Assembly (NCBI GenBank): GCA_015680685.1
Contig: MNCI01033474.1
Coordinates: forward strand, 1,324,156 to 1,358,084
Length of the DNA: 33,929 nucleotides
Reading direction: 5' to 3'
Origin: Gnetum montanum
Taxonomy: Eukaryota; Streptophyta; Gnetopsida; Gnetales; Gnetaceae
Below, piece by piece: positions 21,368 through 31,887 of the stretch. Position numbers and translations under genes: made by a program. The notes below the pieces were generated by a model. It was given only the letters and a program-made list of their open reading frames with translations. It did not search any database and had not been told where the DNA came from. The number at the start of each line of letters is the position of its first letter. The stretch's first letter is position 1.

Positions 21368-21616
21368 ACCTATCGAATGATTCATCAATGCCAAAGGAAA
21401 AAACACCAAGGAATACCTAGAGCATGATCCAAATACATTATTCCATATCAATAAAGCATTCTTATTCTTTTTCCTTTTGGATATTCCCTGTCATTTTCTT
21501 CATGATTAATGTTGAATGTTATCAATATTTGATGTTTTCTATGTTATCTTATTATGTCTAATGTCTAAAATAACATATATTTGATGTTTTCCATGACATC
21601 TAAGAACAAGTTTTCA
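21368..21616 (+). mobile_element. Truncated 5' LTR of the gene-carrying element
   Basis: The last ~230 bp align with 24690-24932 at roughly 75% identity by eye. Shared blocks include GCATGATCCAAATA, GCTATGTTATCTT-like, ATAACATATATTTGA and TTTTCCATGACATCTA. The end is ...TTTTCA at 21616, 4 bases before the PBS. The upstream part is missing because the Athila-like LTR abuts at 21367. Confidence 0.75.
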
Positions 21617-21620
21617 TATT

Positions 21621-21638
21621 TGGTATTAGAGCTAGGTT
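21621..21638 (+). promoter_or_regulatory. tRNA-iMet primer binding site
   Basis: TGGTATTAGAGCTAGGTT matches the complement of the initiator tRNA-Met 3' end (TGGTATCAGAGCCAGGTT) except for two C-to-T changes. This is the usual primer site of plant copia-type elements and marks the end of the 5' LTR. Confidence 0.85.
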
Positions 21639-21660
21639 TTAATCCTAGGACCTATGGGTT

Positions 21661-21849
21661 ATGGACACCGCTAACATTAGGGAATCTAGCCTCCCATGGT
21701 GCTCTACAGACACTGCAAACACTAGGAAATCCAACCTTCCATGGTGCTCTATGAACACCATGAACATGGAGAATCTAGCCTCTCACGAAGCTCCAACGAG
21801 CATCATCAGTGCCATCAACAATTGGAAAATTTTCCATCAGTTAACATGA
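21661..21849 (+). CDS. Short ORF after PBS with triplicated 15-residue repeat
   Basis: A 62-codon ORF starts 23 bp after the PBS, where gag begins in copia elements. It consists of a 45-bp unit in three copies (about 21664, 21709 and 21754), giving DTANIRESSLPWCST, DTANTRKSNLPWCSM and a diverged third, followed by a short unique tail. Because 45 is a multiple of three, the copies stay in frame. No domain is recognisable and expression is unproven; it may be the remnant of a gag N-terminus. Confidence 0.35.
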   Translation: MDTANIRESSLPWCSTDTANTRKSNLPWCSMNTMNMENLASHEAPTSIISAINNWKIFHQLT

Positions 21850-22722
21850 AATTTCAAAAAATGTTAAAATTAGGTAGTAAATTTAAATTTAAAACATGGA
21901 GGAAAATGATCAAAAAGGAAATTTGATGCATTGGCAGAAATTGGAATAAAACTTTTGTAATTAAGTGCACTCATTTTGGAGTAGTACTAGGATAGATGAC
22001 CTCTCAAGAAGTCTTGGTTTTTATGCCTAAATTTTTGGACTTTACAAGCTATAACTTTTGATTCATGAAGCCTTTTTCAAAAAAAAAAAAGAGTTATTTC
22101 CTATAGATTTCAACCTCTCAAACACAATGGTGAAGTTAGATCTACCCCATAGAGCTCCAAAAACTAGTTTTTTCTCCTTGCCTAACATGGTACCTTAAGA
22201 TCCTTAGAGACTCATTTTAGCATAACCTCAACATATGATGTTCATTTCTAATATATGAATAGTTATTTCTAATATTTTTTAGACTTTTGAACTTGATGGT
22301 GATGTCAAATTTATCATCCAAGTACTTGATAATTTAATGATAATTTAAAGCATGTCTTAAGAGGCCATATCATATAATGACTAAGCATGCCCAACAATTT
22401 AATTGTTAGGACTAATAATTTAGCCTCTTCAGCCTTAATATTAAATGCTTAACTTATGATGATAGTTAGTATTAGGTTATTGACCACTAGTATGTCTTAA
22501 TTGGGATAGAAATAGTTAGTCTTAGCTTTCTAACCACTAGTGTGTCATTATTTACAGTCCTAGAGTTAGTGTCTTAAGAGGGGTAGAAAGGTCATTAAGA
22601 ATTTAGATTATGTAGCTAGATTTTACCAACCCAAAATCACTTAATGAATCAATTCATGAACTAGAATGGCCAAGAATATATATATTAATTCATCTTGCAA
22701 CCAAATCATACAATAGAACAAC
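21850..22722 (+). other. Non-coding internal region of gene-carrying element
   Basis: AT-rich, with no copia gag, protease, integrase or RT signal. It includes a 50-bp direct duplication (22463-22562) with the shared landmarks TAGTTAGT, ACCACTAGT and TGTC. It lies between the ORF after the PBS and the deadenylase-like pseudogene. Confidence 0.5.
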
Positions 22723-23904
22723 ATGAAGAGTCATAATCTTATTTTAATAAGGTGTATGACACCCATGAAGAGAAATGATCCAAGAATGAGAATTAAAGTG
22801 GCAACATATAATGTGCTGGCAAGGTTCCTAGCTAGTGAAGGAAAATATTTGCTATGTCTACCATGGGCCTTGGATTGGCATGAGTATCAATACCCATGCA
22901 TCTTAGTAGAATTACAAGATTTGGATGTTGATGTCCTATGCCTACAAGAATTCTTGTCATGGAAATTTGTATACCAATTCCAATTAGACTTGGAAAATAT
23001 GGGATACAAAGGTTTTTATAACTAAACAGGTTCTTGTGGAAGCTCTTCTTTCAAGCCATATAGATTAGCCTATTGTAGAAATTACAACATGGATGGTTGC
23101 ACAAACTTTTATAAAGAAGCCAAGTTTGAATAAGTACAAAGATTTCAATGGGGATTAGAAGATATGATTTTTGATATCTTTGAACTTTAAATCATGGGAA
23201 AGAAAGAATGGTCAATGTTCCAAAGAAGCCACATTGCCTTGGCATTAATATTAAAAATCTAGTTATTACAAAGCTATGTATGTGTAATTAACACACATTT
23301 AATTATCAAATAAACATGTGTAGATGTTAGACTGTGCCACAAAGCATACTTGATTAAGAAAATAAAGGAAAGTTTGAAGAATAAATTATTTTTAAGCCAT
23401 ACCAATCCACTTTTATTTGTCCTTTGTGGAGACTTTAAAGAAAAATTTGGAACTAGTCTTTATTAATTCTTAAAATATGGATGTGTAAAAGAATCCTTGG
23501 AAGACAAACCTAATTTGAAGAAGACATTCTCATCAATTCAACATACAATTCCATTCACCAGTGCCTGTTTTGATTACTTCCAATCTTTAATAGATAAATC
23601 AAATCCTAGAATTCAAAAATAGATGATGTTAATGAATAGTATACATTAAGAACCATAGTTTACCAATTACTTTGCCATAATTAATAAAGATAAGTTAACA
23701 ACATTCTTCATTGAGATTCTAGATTATATTTGGTACAATGTATGATTCTTCCAAGTTATCAAGTTACTAGAGTTAATTTCTAAAAAAGAATTTGAGAAGA
23801 AGCATGATCAAGCCCTTCCATCCCAAATAAGACCATCCAATCACATATCACTTATGGCAAAACTACAACTACTTTCATTAATTCCTAAGGTTGATCAAGA
23901 TTAA
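22723..23904 (+). pseudogene. CCR4-type deadenylase (EEP nuclease) pseudogene
   Basis: Resembles the C-terminal exonuclease-endonuclease-phosphatase domain of plant CCR4 (carbon catabolite repressor 4), which shortens mRNA poly(A) tails. One frame runs from the ATG at 22723 to a TAA at 23902. Matches in order: VATYNVLARF (Asn30), LPWALDW, VDVLCLQEF (Glu76), NMDGCTNFYKEAKF, INTHLIIK, LLFVLCGDF, FTNYFA, ILDYIWYNV, LLELISKKEFEKKHDQALPS and SNHISLMAKLQLL. Ten in-frame stops (six TAA, three TAG, one TGA) but no net frameshift. GDFN reads GDFK and SSDH reads PSNH, so catalytic residues are lost. No intron is visible across about 390 codons. It sits between two LTRs in the same orientation. Confidence 0.85.
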
Positions 23905-24334
23905 GAAGTATCTTAATTTTACTTTTATTTATGATTTTCATAAATTTCTTCATTTTTTAATTTATATTTTAATTAGATAAGTAAAATATTTAGGATAATG
24001 CAAGTTGGTAATAAGGATTTCCCCTACCTTCACTTGGGTAACCAAATATGAGTTTCACTTTATATGATTAGTGGTTGGTAGATCTTTAATTCACCTCTTA
24101 TCATTATCTTTGAAAATGAGGTAAGTATTAATAAAGTAATATTTAAAATTTTCATGTAATCATCTCATGTATATTTTGTTTGAAGAATTAGTACAAGAAC
24201 ATTTACATGTACAACTTCAAGCCCAAAGGAAAAAATCAAATTATTGGAACATAGGAATATAAAAGAAGCATTTGAGCTAGAAAAAGATAGTGAACATGGA
24301 CTCATTCAAGGATGAACAAAACCTAAGGATAGAT
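23905..24334 (+). other. Region between pseudogene and 3' LTR; possible intron, PPT
   Basis: AT-rich. It contains a perfect splice-donor-like GAG|GTAAGTATT at 24121 and an acceptor-like ...GAATTAG at 24191, which would bound a 71-nt AT-rich intron. After it a frame reads VQEHLHVQLQAQRKKSNYW, which I do not recognise. The last bases (24318-24334) are purine-rich (ACCTAAGGATAGAT) directly before the LTR, as expected for a polypurine tract. Confidence 0.4.
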
Positions 24335-24932
24335 TGTAATGCCCCAATTCCTAAATGGTGTTTCTACATAATAAGATGGTGTCTCTTCATTACAAGTGTT
24401 GTGATTATTCTAACAAGACCCAAAAGAGCAAGTTGTAATTAAGACTTGAAAGGACAATTTGTAATTAAGATCCCAAAAGAGTATGTTGTAATAATAGAAA
24501 GGCCTCTCAAGGTAACTTTTTGGGGTTTGACCTAAGGTATTTATACCTAGGCATTAGAATTCTTATCAATGTGGAGTTGTGGAGTCGGTAAAGGTAAGCA
24601 ACAGGTACTGAGTGAAGCAGAACAAGAAGAGGACTAGCCATCCCTTCTAGCCAATGATAGGTCTAACCATAGTGGTAGTGTTCCATTGCCTCTAAGAAAT
24701 AGATGTCAAAGGAAGAAAGCCCTAAGGAACATTCCAAGCATGATCCAAATATACTATTTGACATTAATAAAACATTATTTTCCTTTTTCCTTCTACATTT
24801 TTCCTATTATTTTCTTTACGCTTAATGTCGAATGCTACACATATTTTACATTTGCTATGTTATCTTCTTATGCCTAATGTCTACTATAACATATATTTGA
24901 CATTTTCCATGACATCTAGAAATGGAATGTCA
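24335..24932 (+). mobile_element. 3' LTR of the gene-carrying element
   Basis: 598 bp, starting TGTAATGCCCC and ending ATGTCA. The start follows a purine-rich tract. A TATTTATA lies near 24539-24546. The last 240 bp pair with the truncated 5' LTR at 21368-21616. The full length shows how much of the 5' copy is missing (about 350 bp). Confidence 0.75.
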
Positions 24933-26739
24933 TAAATATATAATTTTTCTTCCATGGGACTCTTCTCTACTAAAGTTTTAAATATGCTTAGCATTGGTTC
25001 ATAATAAGAAATCTTGTTTTCAAAACTACAGTATTTCATAACTAATTTTACCATGGATGGGGTTAAGTAATCAAACTATGAACTATTCCATCATTCTTCT
25101 TGAACTTCCTTAGGCTACTTTAGTGAAGGTATGTTTATGAGTTTCTACTATTCTTTAGCAAAGAATTGAAGAAATAATATTGATAATAATTATTTATTTC
25201 TATTATTCATCACCATGGTAACTTGTGGAAGTTTAGACTTGCTAAAAAATTTTACAAAGGTAGGAAGAAGGTAACCATAGGAGACATGTGAGGATTAAGA
25301 ATAATTATAACTAAATACTTGTTCTTTCAATTCATTCTTTAATATAGAAATTCAATTCATATGGAGTAGAGTAGATTGATTAGACGTCATGAGATAGTAT
25401 TTCTTTAATATTTAATGTAGATATAACTATTAATAATGTCTACCAATCCAGAATGTGACATTTTTAACTAAAAAATTAATATTCTAGCAGTGACATTAGT
25501 ATAGGATTTACCTTACTTTTCTTTGTTTACAAAGAATTTCATAAAATGATGTTTTAGAAATATGACTTCCTTCAAAGAAAAATCTATTTTCACTTTCTAT
25601 AAATAGAATCACAAAAATCTATTCTAAATTTCAAAAAACCACTTAGTTTTTTCAAACTAAATATGAATCAATCATTGTTGTATGTTCAAAAAAAATTTTC
25701 AAGCAATGGTTGACCCTTTAACACTACAAACTTCACAAATGGTATTAATCCCAACGTTTCTTATTCAACATCAAATCCATTCTCCACCAAGTATATGACA
25801 AGACTAAGATCAACATGATATTATTGAATACTAAACATTGGGACTAGGTGCCTTGCATTCTCACCCTTTGGTAATAAGAAATCAAAATTTTGTGACTTAT
25901 TTACCATGACCTCGTAATGTGCTATAATTTTTGAATGGAGTTTACCTTTCTTGGCACTTTTCTTAACTATAGAGAATGAGGCTTCATCTTGGAAAGCACC
26001 ACCATGAATTTTGGATTATGATGGTATAACATCTCATAAAACAAGCTTATGCTAGAAAGGTATTATTTAGATAATTAAATAAATATACAAAAATGAAAGT
26101 TATTGTGTAAGAAAAATGAATGCATGTAAAGAAAATAAGATAGGAACAATATTAGGATCCATAAATAGGCATATAGGGGAAAAAATGTTGAGTAGTAAGA
26201 AGAAAATATTGTAAAAGTAGTGATAGTAGTCCTATGTATTTCAAACTTAACCTGTTCACTCATAAAAATAGGATGAACCCTATTACCTAAGCCAAAGCTT
26301 ATAATAACAATTGCTAGAAATTATAATGAAAATTAAGTATAGAGTTAAATATAAATATTGATTAATAGATAATGCATCAAAAGGGTATTATGTTCTAACA
26401 TTAGAAAATTTTTGATAAACCAGTAACTAAACCTAAATCAATGCTACATAAGTAACAATTCTTACCAACTTAGGCCTACACCAAAGATAGATAAAATATA
26501 ATACATAATCTTACACTAATCTCATAGTACAAAAATACAACTAAACATTACAACCTAGAATTAAACCAATAGATCACTAGATACATAATTGCTAAATTAA
26601 GAATAATCTAAATAGAAATATATTCATTAGATTTTCTACCTAGCTCCTCCTTAGCATAACTAACCCAATCACCTGAAAGGCATAAAAACATAAAGGAAAT
26701 CAATTCTAATACTAAGTAGGGTAAATAAGCTACAACCCA
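24933..26739. other. AT-rich intergenic DNA, nothing recognised
   Basis: Both strands were read. There are only short, low-complexity ORFs (for example 26075-26263 minus, Phe/Tyr-rich from A-rich DNA) and no repeat pair, LTR end or protein motif that I can support. Confidence 0.6.
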
Positions 26740-27647
26740 AGGAGGAGGATGAAGATGAGCCAAAGAAGAAAAAAGGGAGTCTACTTCTCCTACGAGGGGA
26801 AGAAGAAGGGAATGATCTCCAAGAGGTAAAGTTCATGGTAAAGATATATGTTATAATTGTAGTGAATTAGGTGATAAGTAATGGGAATGCACAAAGCCAA
26901 ATAAGAATGTCTTAAGGGTAAGGAAATTCAAACCATGCAAGAGGATGAGCCTAAATGTTCAAAGAAAGTACATGAACATGATCATTTATACATTGCTAAA
27001 TAAAGTAAATTAAATAGTTGTATTTTTGTTGGACATGTTAGTGCCATTGGGGATGTTATAAGGAAGAGTTTATTTAGAACTCATCATGATGTTAAGGATA
27101 TTCCTTGAGTGTGCTCATTCATGGTGCAGCATAAGAAAATATGATTTCTACGAAGGTAGTGAAGTCATTACAGTTAGCTACTAGTCCTCACCCTAATCCA
27201 TACAAAGTGCATTAGATAATGAAGAATCATTGTAAGCAAGTTAAGTAATAGTGCCTTATTGATTATTCCATTAGAATTTTTCAAGATGAAATTCTTTGTG
27301 ATGTATTATTGTCTATTGATTGTCCAGATCTCATATTTGATAGACCATGGAATTATGATAATAAAGTTATCTTTGATGGAAAAAATAGTAGTTGGAGTAT
27401 AAGGTGAGAGAATCATAAGTTTAGGGTTTTGTCCACCATTATTGATAGGGAGGTTGGTAATTTAAATTTTTCATTGATGCTTCCTAGTTATAAGAAGATT
27501 ATAAGGATGAACACTATTTGTGATGATGAAATTTTCTTTGATGATAAAGAGGATGCATTTGATATAAATGCTATTAGTAATTTTGTGGGGCCTCATATGA
27601 ATGAGAAGAAAATTGATTTTACTACTGATGAAGCACTAAGCAGTCAA
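26740..27647 (+). pseudogene. Chromovirus gag zinc knuckle and protease fragment
   Basis: Ty3-gypsy chromovirus remnant. Zinc knuckle at 26849-26890 reads CYNCSELGDK*WEC, where the CX2CX4HX4C His is Asp and a stop intervenes. The protease begins near 27117 as IHGAA*ENMISTKVV, where the family has I-D-G-G-S, so the catalytic Asp is His. It continues SPHPNPYKV, FQDEILCDVLLSIDCPDLIF and DRPWNYDNKVIFDGK, matching the chromovirus H.PYK...DEVLCDV...LLGRPWQ.DR...DG pattern. The frame then stays open from 27429 to 27659 with no clear domain. It is cut at 27648 by the LTR of the next element. Confidence 0.75.
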
Positions 27648-28489
27648 TGTGTCGACTAGGCCACGTATACGCGGCCACATTGATGCGGCCCTATCGATGC
27701 ATCCCTCCATGCATCGACGTGGCCCCGTTTACACAGAGCCTGTTTTAGCCTATAAATAAGTGGCCCTCCACCACACCTAGGTATCCTAGGAATTAGTTGT
27801 AGCCAAACTCTTGCAGTTTGTTCCCACAAGAGTTAGAATATTTTTCCTAGTGCATGCCCGCAGTGTGATGCTTGTAATTGTACGGAACCTTTATTCGAGT
27901 GTGATGTACTTGGACATGCACATGATCGGCAATAAAGATCGAGATTACTTCATCATTGCAACATTCACTTAGTTTAATTATTTAATTGTTATTGTTATTT
28001 ATTATTTTCTTAGTTAATATTTCTTTACCATCATTTACCATTCTTATTGTTAACTATGAAATGAGTACGACTTAATCACAAGCATTTAAGTATGACTACT
28101 TGGTAACCTAGTAGCGTACCTAGGATCTACGCTTGGTGATCCCAGTAGTAGTCATGCACAAGGTCCAAGATGTGTAAAAATGATTAAGGAACATATTCTC
28201 ATCGCACTTAGGCTAGCTTAGACTTCATTTCCTATTGCTTATTAGTTTAATCAAGATTATTTTCCATTGTCTCTAGGAGTAGCATTATTTTAGGATCACA
28301 TCATACGCCTCACTCTGGACTAAACCATACGTGATAAAGCAAATACTAGTCCAGGTGGGAAGACAATGAACTATGATCAACGTGTAACGATCCAGATACC
28401 ACAACTAGCCTGTCCACAGAGTTTGACCGGATCATGCATGAACACTTGTATTCGTATGGTTGAGTGTAGGGGTACCTCGCCACTCATCA
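27648..28489 (+). mobile_element. 5' LTR of Athila-family element, CpG-rich
   Basis: 842 bp, from TGTGTCGACTAGG to ...CACTCATCA. U3 has TCGAC/TCGAT motifs with GGCC (27652, 27680, 27694, 27714), TATAAATAAG at 27751, a GTAGCCAAACTCTTGCAGTT block, and AATAAAG at 27931-27937. It aligns along its length with 32417-33329 and with the reverse complement of 20535-21367. It interrupts the chromovirus fragment, so it inserted later. Confidence 0.85.
27751..27760 (+). promoter_or_regulatory. TATA box of the 27648 LTR
   Basis: TATAAATAAG, 103 bp from the LTR start, conserved at 32565 in the sister LTR and as TATATAA in the older copy. AATAAAG follows at 27931. Confidence 0.7.
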
Positions 28490-28490
28490 T

Positions 28491-28508
28491 TGGCACCATT
28501 GTCGGGGA
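28491..28508 (+). promoter_or_regulatory. tRNA-Asp primer binding site
   Basis: TGGCACCATTGTCGGGGA, one base after the LTR, matches the complement of the plant tRNA-Asp 3' end at 15 of 18 positions; the three differences are C-to-T or G-to-A. A tRNA-Asp primer is typical of Athila elements. Confidence 0.85.
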
Positions 28509-28579
28509 TGGTGCTAGTTATTTAGATTAGTTACATCATACAAGATTGCTATAACAAAGCCTTGACGATATATCTTTCA

Positions 28580-28602
28580 AAAATAATAATAATAATAATA
28601 AT
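28580..28602 (+). repeat. AAT microsatellite
   Basis: About seven AAT repeats in the leader between PBS and gag. Confidence 0.9.
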
Positions 28603-28632
28603 TGTAATTAAATCACACACAAATTTACAACC

Positions 28633-30650
28633 ATGTCTCTTCTACAAGACTATAATAATGTCACATCTAGTGAGGTAGTTCATTAGAGAACCAATGAATA
28701 TTATGACAATGAAGATTGGAGTATGCAACCCAAGGTGGGGGTTTCTTATAAAAATAAATGAAGACAACATCATCCCAACACACGAAAGCATAACTTACCC
28801 GATGATGATGAACCCCTACTGGCCACTACAAGCTTAACAGAAATACAAGAGGTTGTTTGAATAGCTTGCAAGCATCGTAAGGAAAGTTGTCTACCCATGC
28901 TTGATTTAAACAACTTTCCCAAGTTTTCAAGAGGCTATGATTCAGATCCGCAACAACATTTACAAGCCTTCTACAATGCCTATACATGGAAAAATATTGA
29001 TAATGGGTGGCAAAAACTTAAGCTCTTTCCTCTGACACTCATGAGCCAAGTAAAACTATGGTATAGGTCGTTAAAACCAAAATCAATTCGACATTGGCCG
29101 ACAATGGTAGAACTTTTCAACGAAAGATATCAACCCTATGAGAGAGTGTCAACCTTGAGGAGAAAAATCCAAGAATGGAAACAAGTGCAACATGAACCTT
29201 TGGACATGGCCTTAGAAAGATATTATGCATTGTTAAACAACTGCCCAGGCCATGGGTTCTCCGAGGAGAGGCTAATGTACCATATCATAGATGGGCTCCA
29301 TAATCAAACAAGGGAGACCCTAGGGATGTACGTCCAAGGTCAACTATATGAGCTACAAACCCATCAACTCCAAGAGCTTATTAAGCAATAGAAAAAGAAG
29401 AAGGAGAAATAACTAAGTGGGATAACATTGAAGGTTCTCAACAGGACCAAAATCTCAACTTAACAAGGGTCCATGATCATGAAGAGGAGAAATCAACTCA
29501 CTTCAAGGAGGTGGAATCATCTTTGCCAATCCTACAATCACTAGAAGAAATTGGGGGAAAGATTACTAAGATGATGAACTGGGTACATAAAAGATGTGGA
29601 GAATATGCCAACATTATTAGAGGACGAACTATGCCAAATTGAGAAATAGGACAGGACACCACGCGACAATCAGAAAGAAGGGTTGAAGAGAATAAGGATA
29701 AGAATTCAACTAACAATCATATGTATCAATGTAATATTTGCTTGTACGATCACCCCAAAGGTCAATGTCCAATCTTGTCACATTTACAAGAGCATTGGGG
29801 AGGAATGTTACATCCTTTATACAAAAATACTATGTCCAACCACAATGGCAAAAACCTCAATCGTGGGGGAGGCCACTGCCAACTGGACCATACCCTTCAT
29901 ATGTCCCAGCACCAAATGCTTATTATGTTCAACACCCTGTTTCTCCAACAAGATCAGCATCCTCTACCTCACCTCATCATTATCATTCTCTTGAGTACTA
30001 TCCACCCATGTCCTCTCCAACAAGATCACCACCTCATGTGCCTTACACTTCTTCTCAACCTCAATATTCTCATACTTCAACCCCTTCTACATCACCGCTA
30101 GCTATGCTAGAATATTTTGCACCATAGCACCAACCCGCAAACGTTACTTGTGCTGCTACTATCAACAACAGTGGAGGTCCTTCACAACATTGAAGGCGTC
30201 CCTTCTTTAGATGTAACTGTCGAAAGGGACACCATAGTTCAGAAACCACTACATCTACCAACTCAACACAAATCCAACACTGTGGTGCATCTTCCTCTTC
30301 GAACCCAATGCCTCATTTTACCTTATCAAGGCCACCACTCAATACTCCAACAACCATGGAGCCCAATGAATATTTCCACATGGGGAAACATGTTGATCCT
30401 TGCATGCCATCTTATGATCACAAGTACCATAGTGCATAAACTCCTTATAAATTAACCACATCTTATAACTTGCCCCACTATGTCAACTCTAATCAAGTGT
30501 GTGAACCCCAATGGGATAAGTATGACCAGGTTCCAATATTTTCAACATCCAAGGATCCCCACCTTCCATTTATTAATTCTAGCCATGCTCAACCATTTAG
30601 TTATGGGGGGTATCCTCCATTCTAACAACACAGAATTAATACATGTTTTT
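28633..30650 (+). pseudogene. Gag of Athila-family element, zinc knuckle intact
   Basis: Start chosen at the ATG at 28633 (MSLLQDYNN), 125 bp after the PBS and in frame with the long open stretch 28897-29391. The capsid core reads NNFPKFSRGYDSDPQQHLQA, LKLFPLTLMSQVKLWYRSL, MVELFNERYQPYERV and GFSEERLMYHIIDGLH, matching the plant retrotransposon gag domain. An intact CX2CX3HX4C zinc knuckle (CNICLYDHPKGQC) lies at 29730-29768 in a second frame. The C-terminal part (29738-30127 and beyond) is in a third frame, rich in Pro, Ser, Tyr and Gln (YYVQPQWQKPQSWG, PSYVPAPNAYYVQ). A few in-frame stops and two frameshifts, mostly fresh damage. Confidence 0.85.
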
Positions 30651-31887
30651 CTGTTTCTTTAATTTTTCAACTTTTTGTTTTCTAATTTTTCCCCTTTTAA
30701 TTTATTGTTTTGTCATTTTATCTTTTATGAGTAATCTCATCTATGAATAAAACACTCATGTGACTCATTGGTCGAGGTGTTGTTCTATGCCATCAAGTCT
30801 TAGGTGACTAATTATTTGAACAACGAGCCCATCACAAGTTCTACTTTGGGTACGATGATATTCTTGACATCATTAAAACTTAAAGTAATTTGGTGCTCAT
30901 TATGCCCAAAGTGAAAAATGATGGACTAAGAGGGAATGGCCAGGGTGTGACATCAAGGGAACTTGTGGATTCTCTTTGGTGGCATATGTAGGTGCTATCA
31001 TGTAGCTTGGTTGTACTAAGAACCTTGTAGATCTAATGAAAAATGGGAGTAAGAGTATTAAAGGCACCCAATAAAGATGACCTTTTCAAAAAAAAAGATA
31101 AGAGAAAGAAAGAGAAGAGAGTGTGCCAAAGCAGTCAAACAAAAAGTATGCTATGAAGAAATTCCAAGTCACTCCTCCCTTGCACAAAATGCCAAGTGAT
31201 CGTATGCCTTGTTGTCATGGTCCTCTTATGGTTGTTCATCATTGGATGACACAATGCGATGTCACTGATTGAAGGAATGGACTTGGTCTTGATTTTTGAG
31301 TGACAGGCTAATGACACATTAATCATGCCCTACACTCAAGATTCATTGTGCCCCGAGTCAATTACCTCACATCCCAATCTCTACAATCCCTTCTCTGATT
31401 CATCCCATCTCGTTGTTCATGTATGTGTGACTCGTGTCTTGTGTAGCATTGAATTCATATCTCAACACAATGTTATTAACATGTGTGTGTTTTGTTGCAT
31501 CAGCATAGATTACATTTAACCCTTCTAGTGCCTACGGACATTTTAAGGTGTGGTTATGTAAGGGTATCATAGGTTAGAACCTGCTTTGGGGAGGACCCAC
31601 TTGTGTGACTTTTGTAATTTGTACTTGTTGCACACCATCACATCATCTTACACCCTCCGAGTATTTCATTGTCAAATCTATTCTTTCCTTTTTCATCATT
31701 TTATCAAACATTCCTCAAAACTAGGTCCAACATTAAACTGTTAGGGTAATTTCCTCGAAAAAATGTCTAACTCTAAAATCACGCTAAGCAAAGAATGCAA
31801 CATTAATTAAAAGCAATGAGTAAGGTATGAAATCATTGAACTTTTTTTCAATAACCTTACTAACAATTGATCTTTATGTCATTATAC
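30651..31887 (+). other. Spacer after gag; no pol
   Basis: Begins with a T-rich run (30650-30720) like the one following pol in the Athila-like element (minus strand, about 14010-13900). No protease, RT or integrase motif is present anywhere between gag and the next LTR. I infer that pol was deleted and gag now joins the post-pol spacer. Small ORFs here are not protein-like. Confidence 0.55.

Larger units (their letters stand above)
21368..24932 (+). mobile_element. Non-autonomous LTR retrotransposon carrying a CCR4-like gene
   Basis: Direct LTR repeats, an iMet PBS and a polypurine-like tract bound a 2.7-kb interior that lacks RT and integrase but holds the deadenylase-like pseudogene on the same strand. 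This is the layout expected of host-sequence capture by a copia-like element, as known for maize Bs1 with a proton-ATPase fragment. Copia affiliation rests on the PBS type and the short LTR, not on any protein. Confidence 0.7.

Noticed and set aside
22723-23904. Alternative genetic code or stop readthrough explaining the ten in-frame stops
   Set aside because: All three stop types occur, catalytic residues are also lost, and neighbouring elements decay the same way; a pseudogene is the simpler reading.
26075-26263. Phe/Tyr-rich 62-residue minus-strand ORF, membrane-like
   Set aside because: Hydrophobicity arises from A-rich plus-strand DNA; no homology or context supports a gene.
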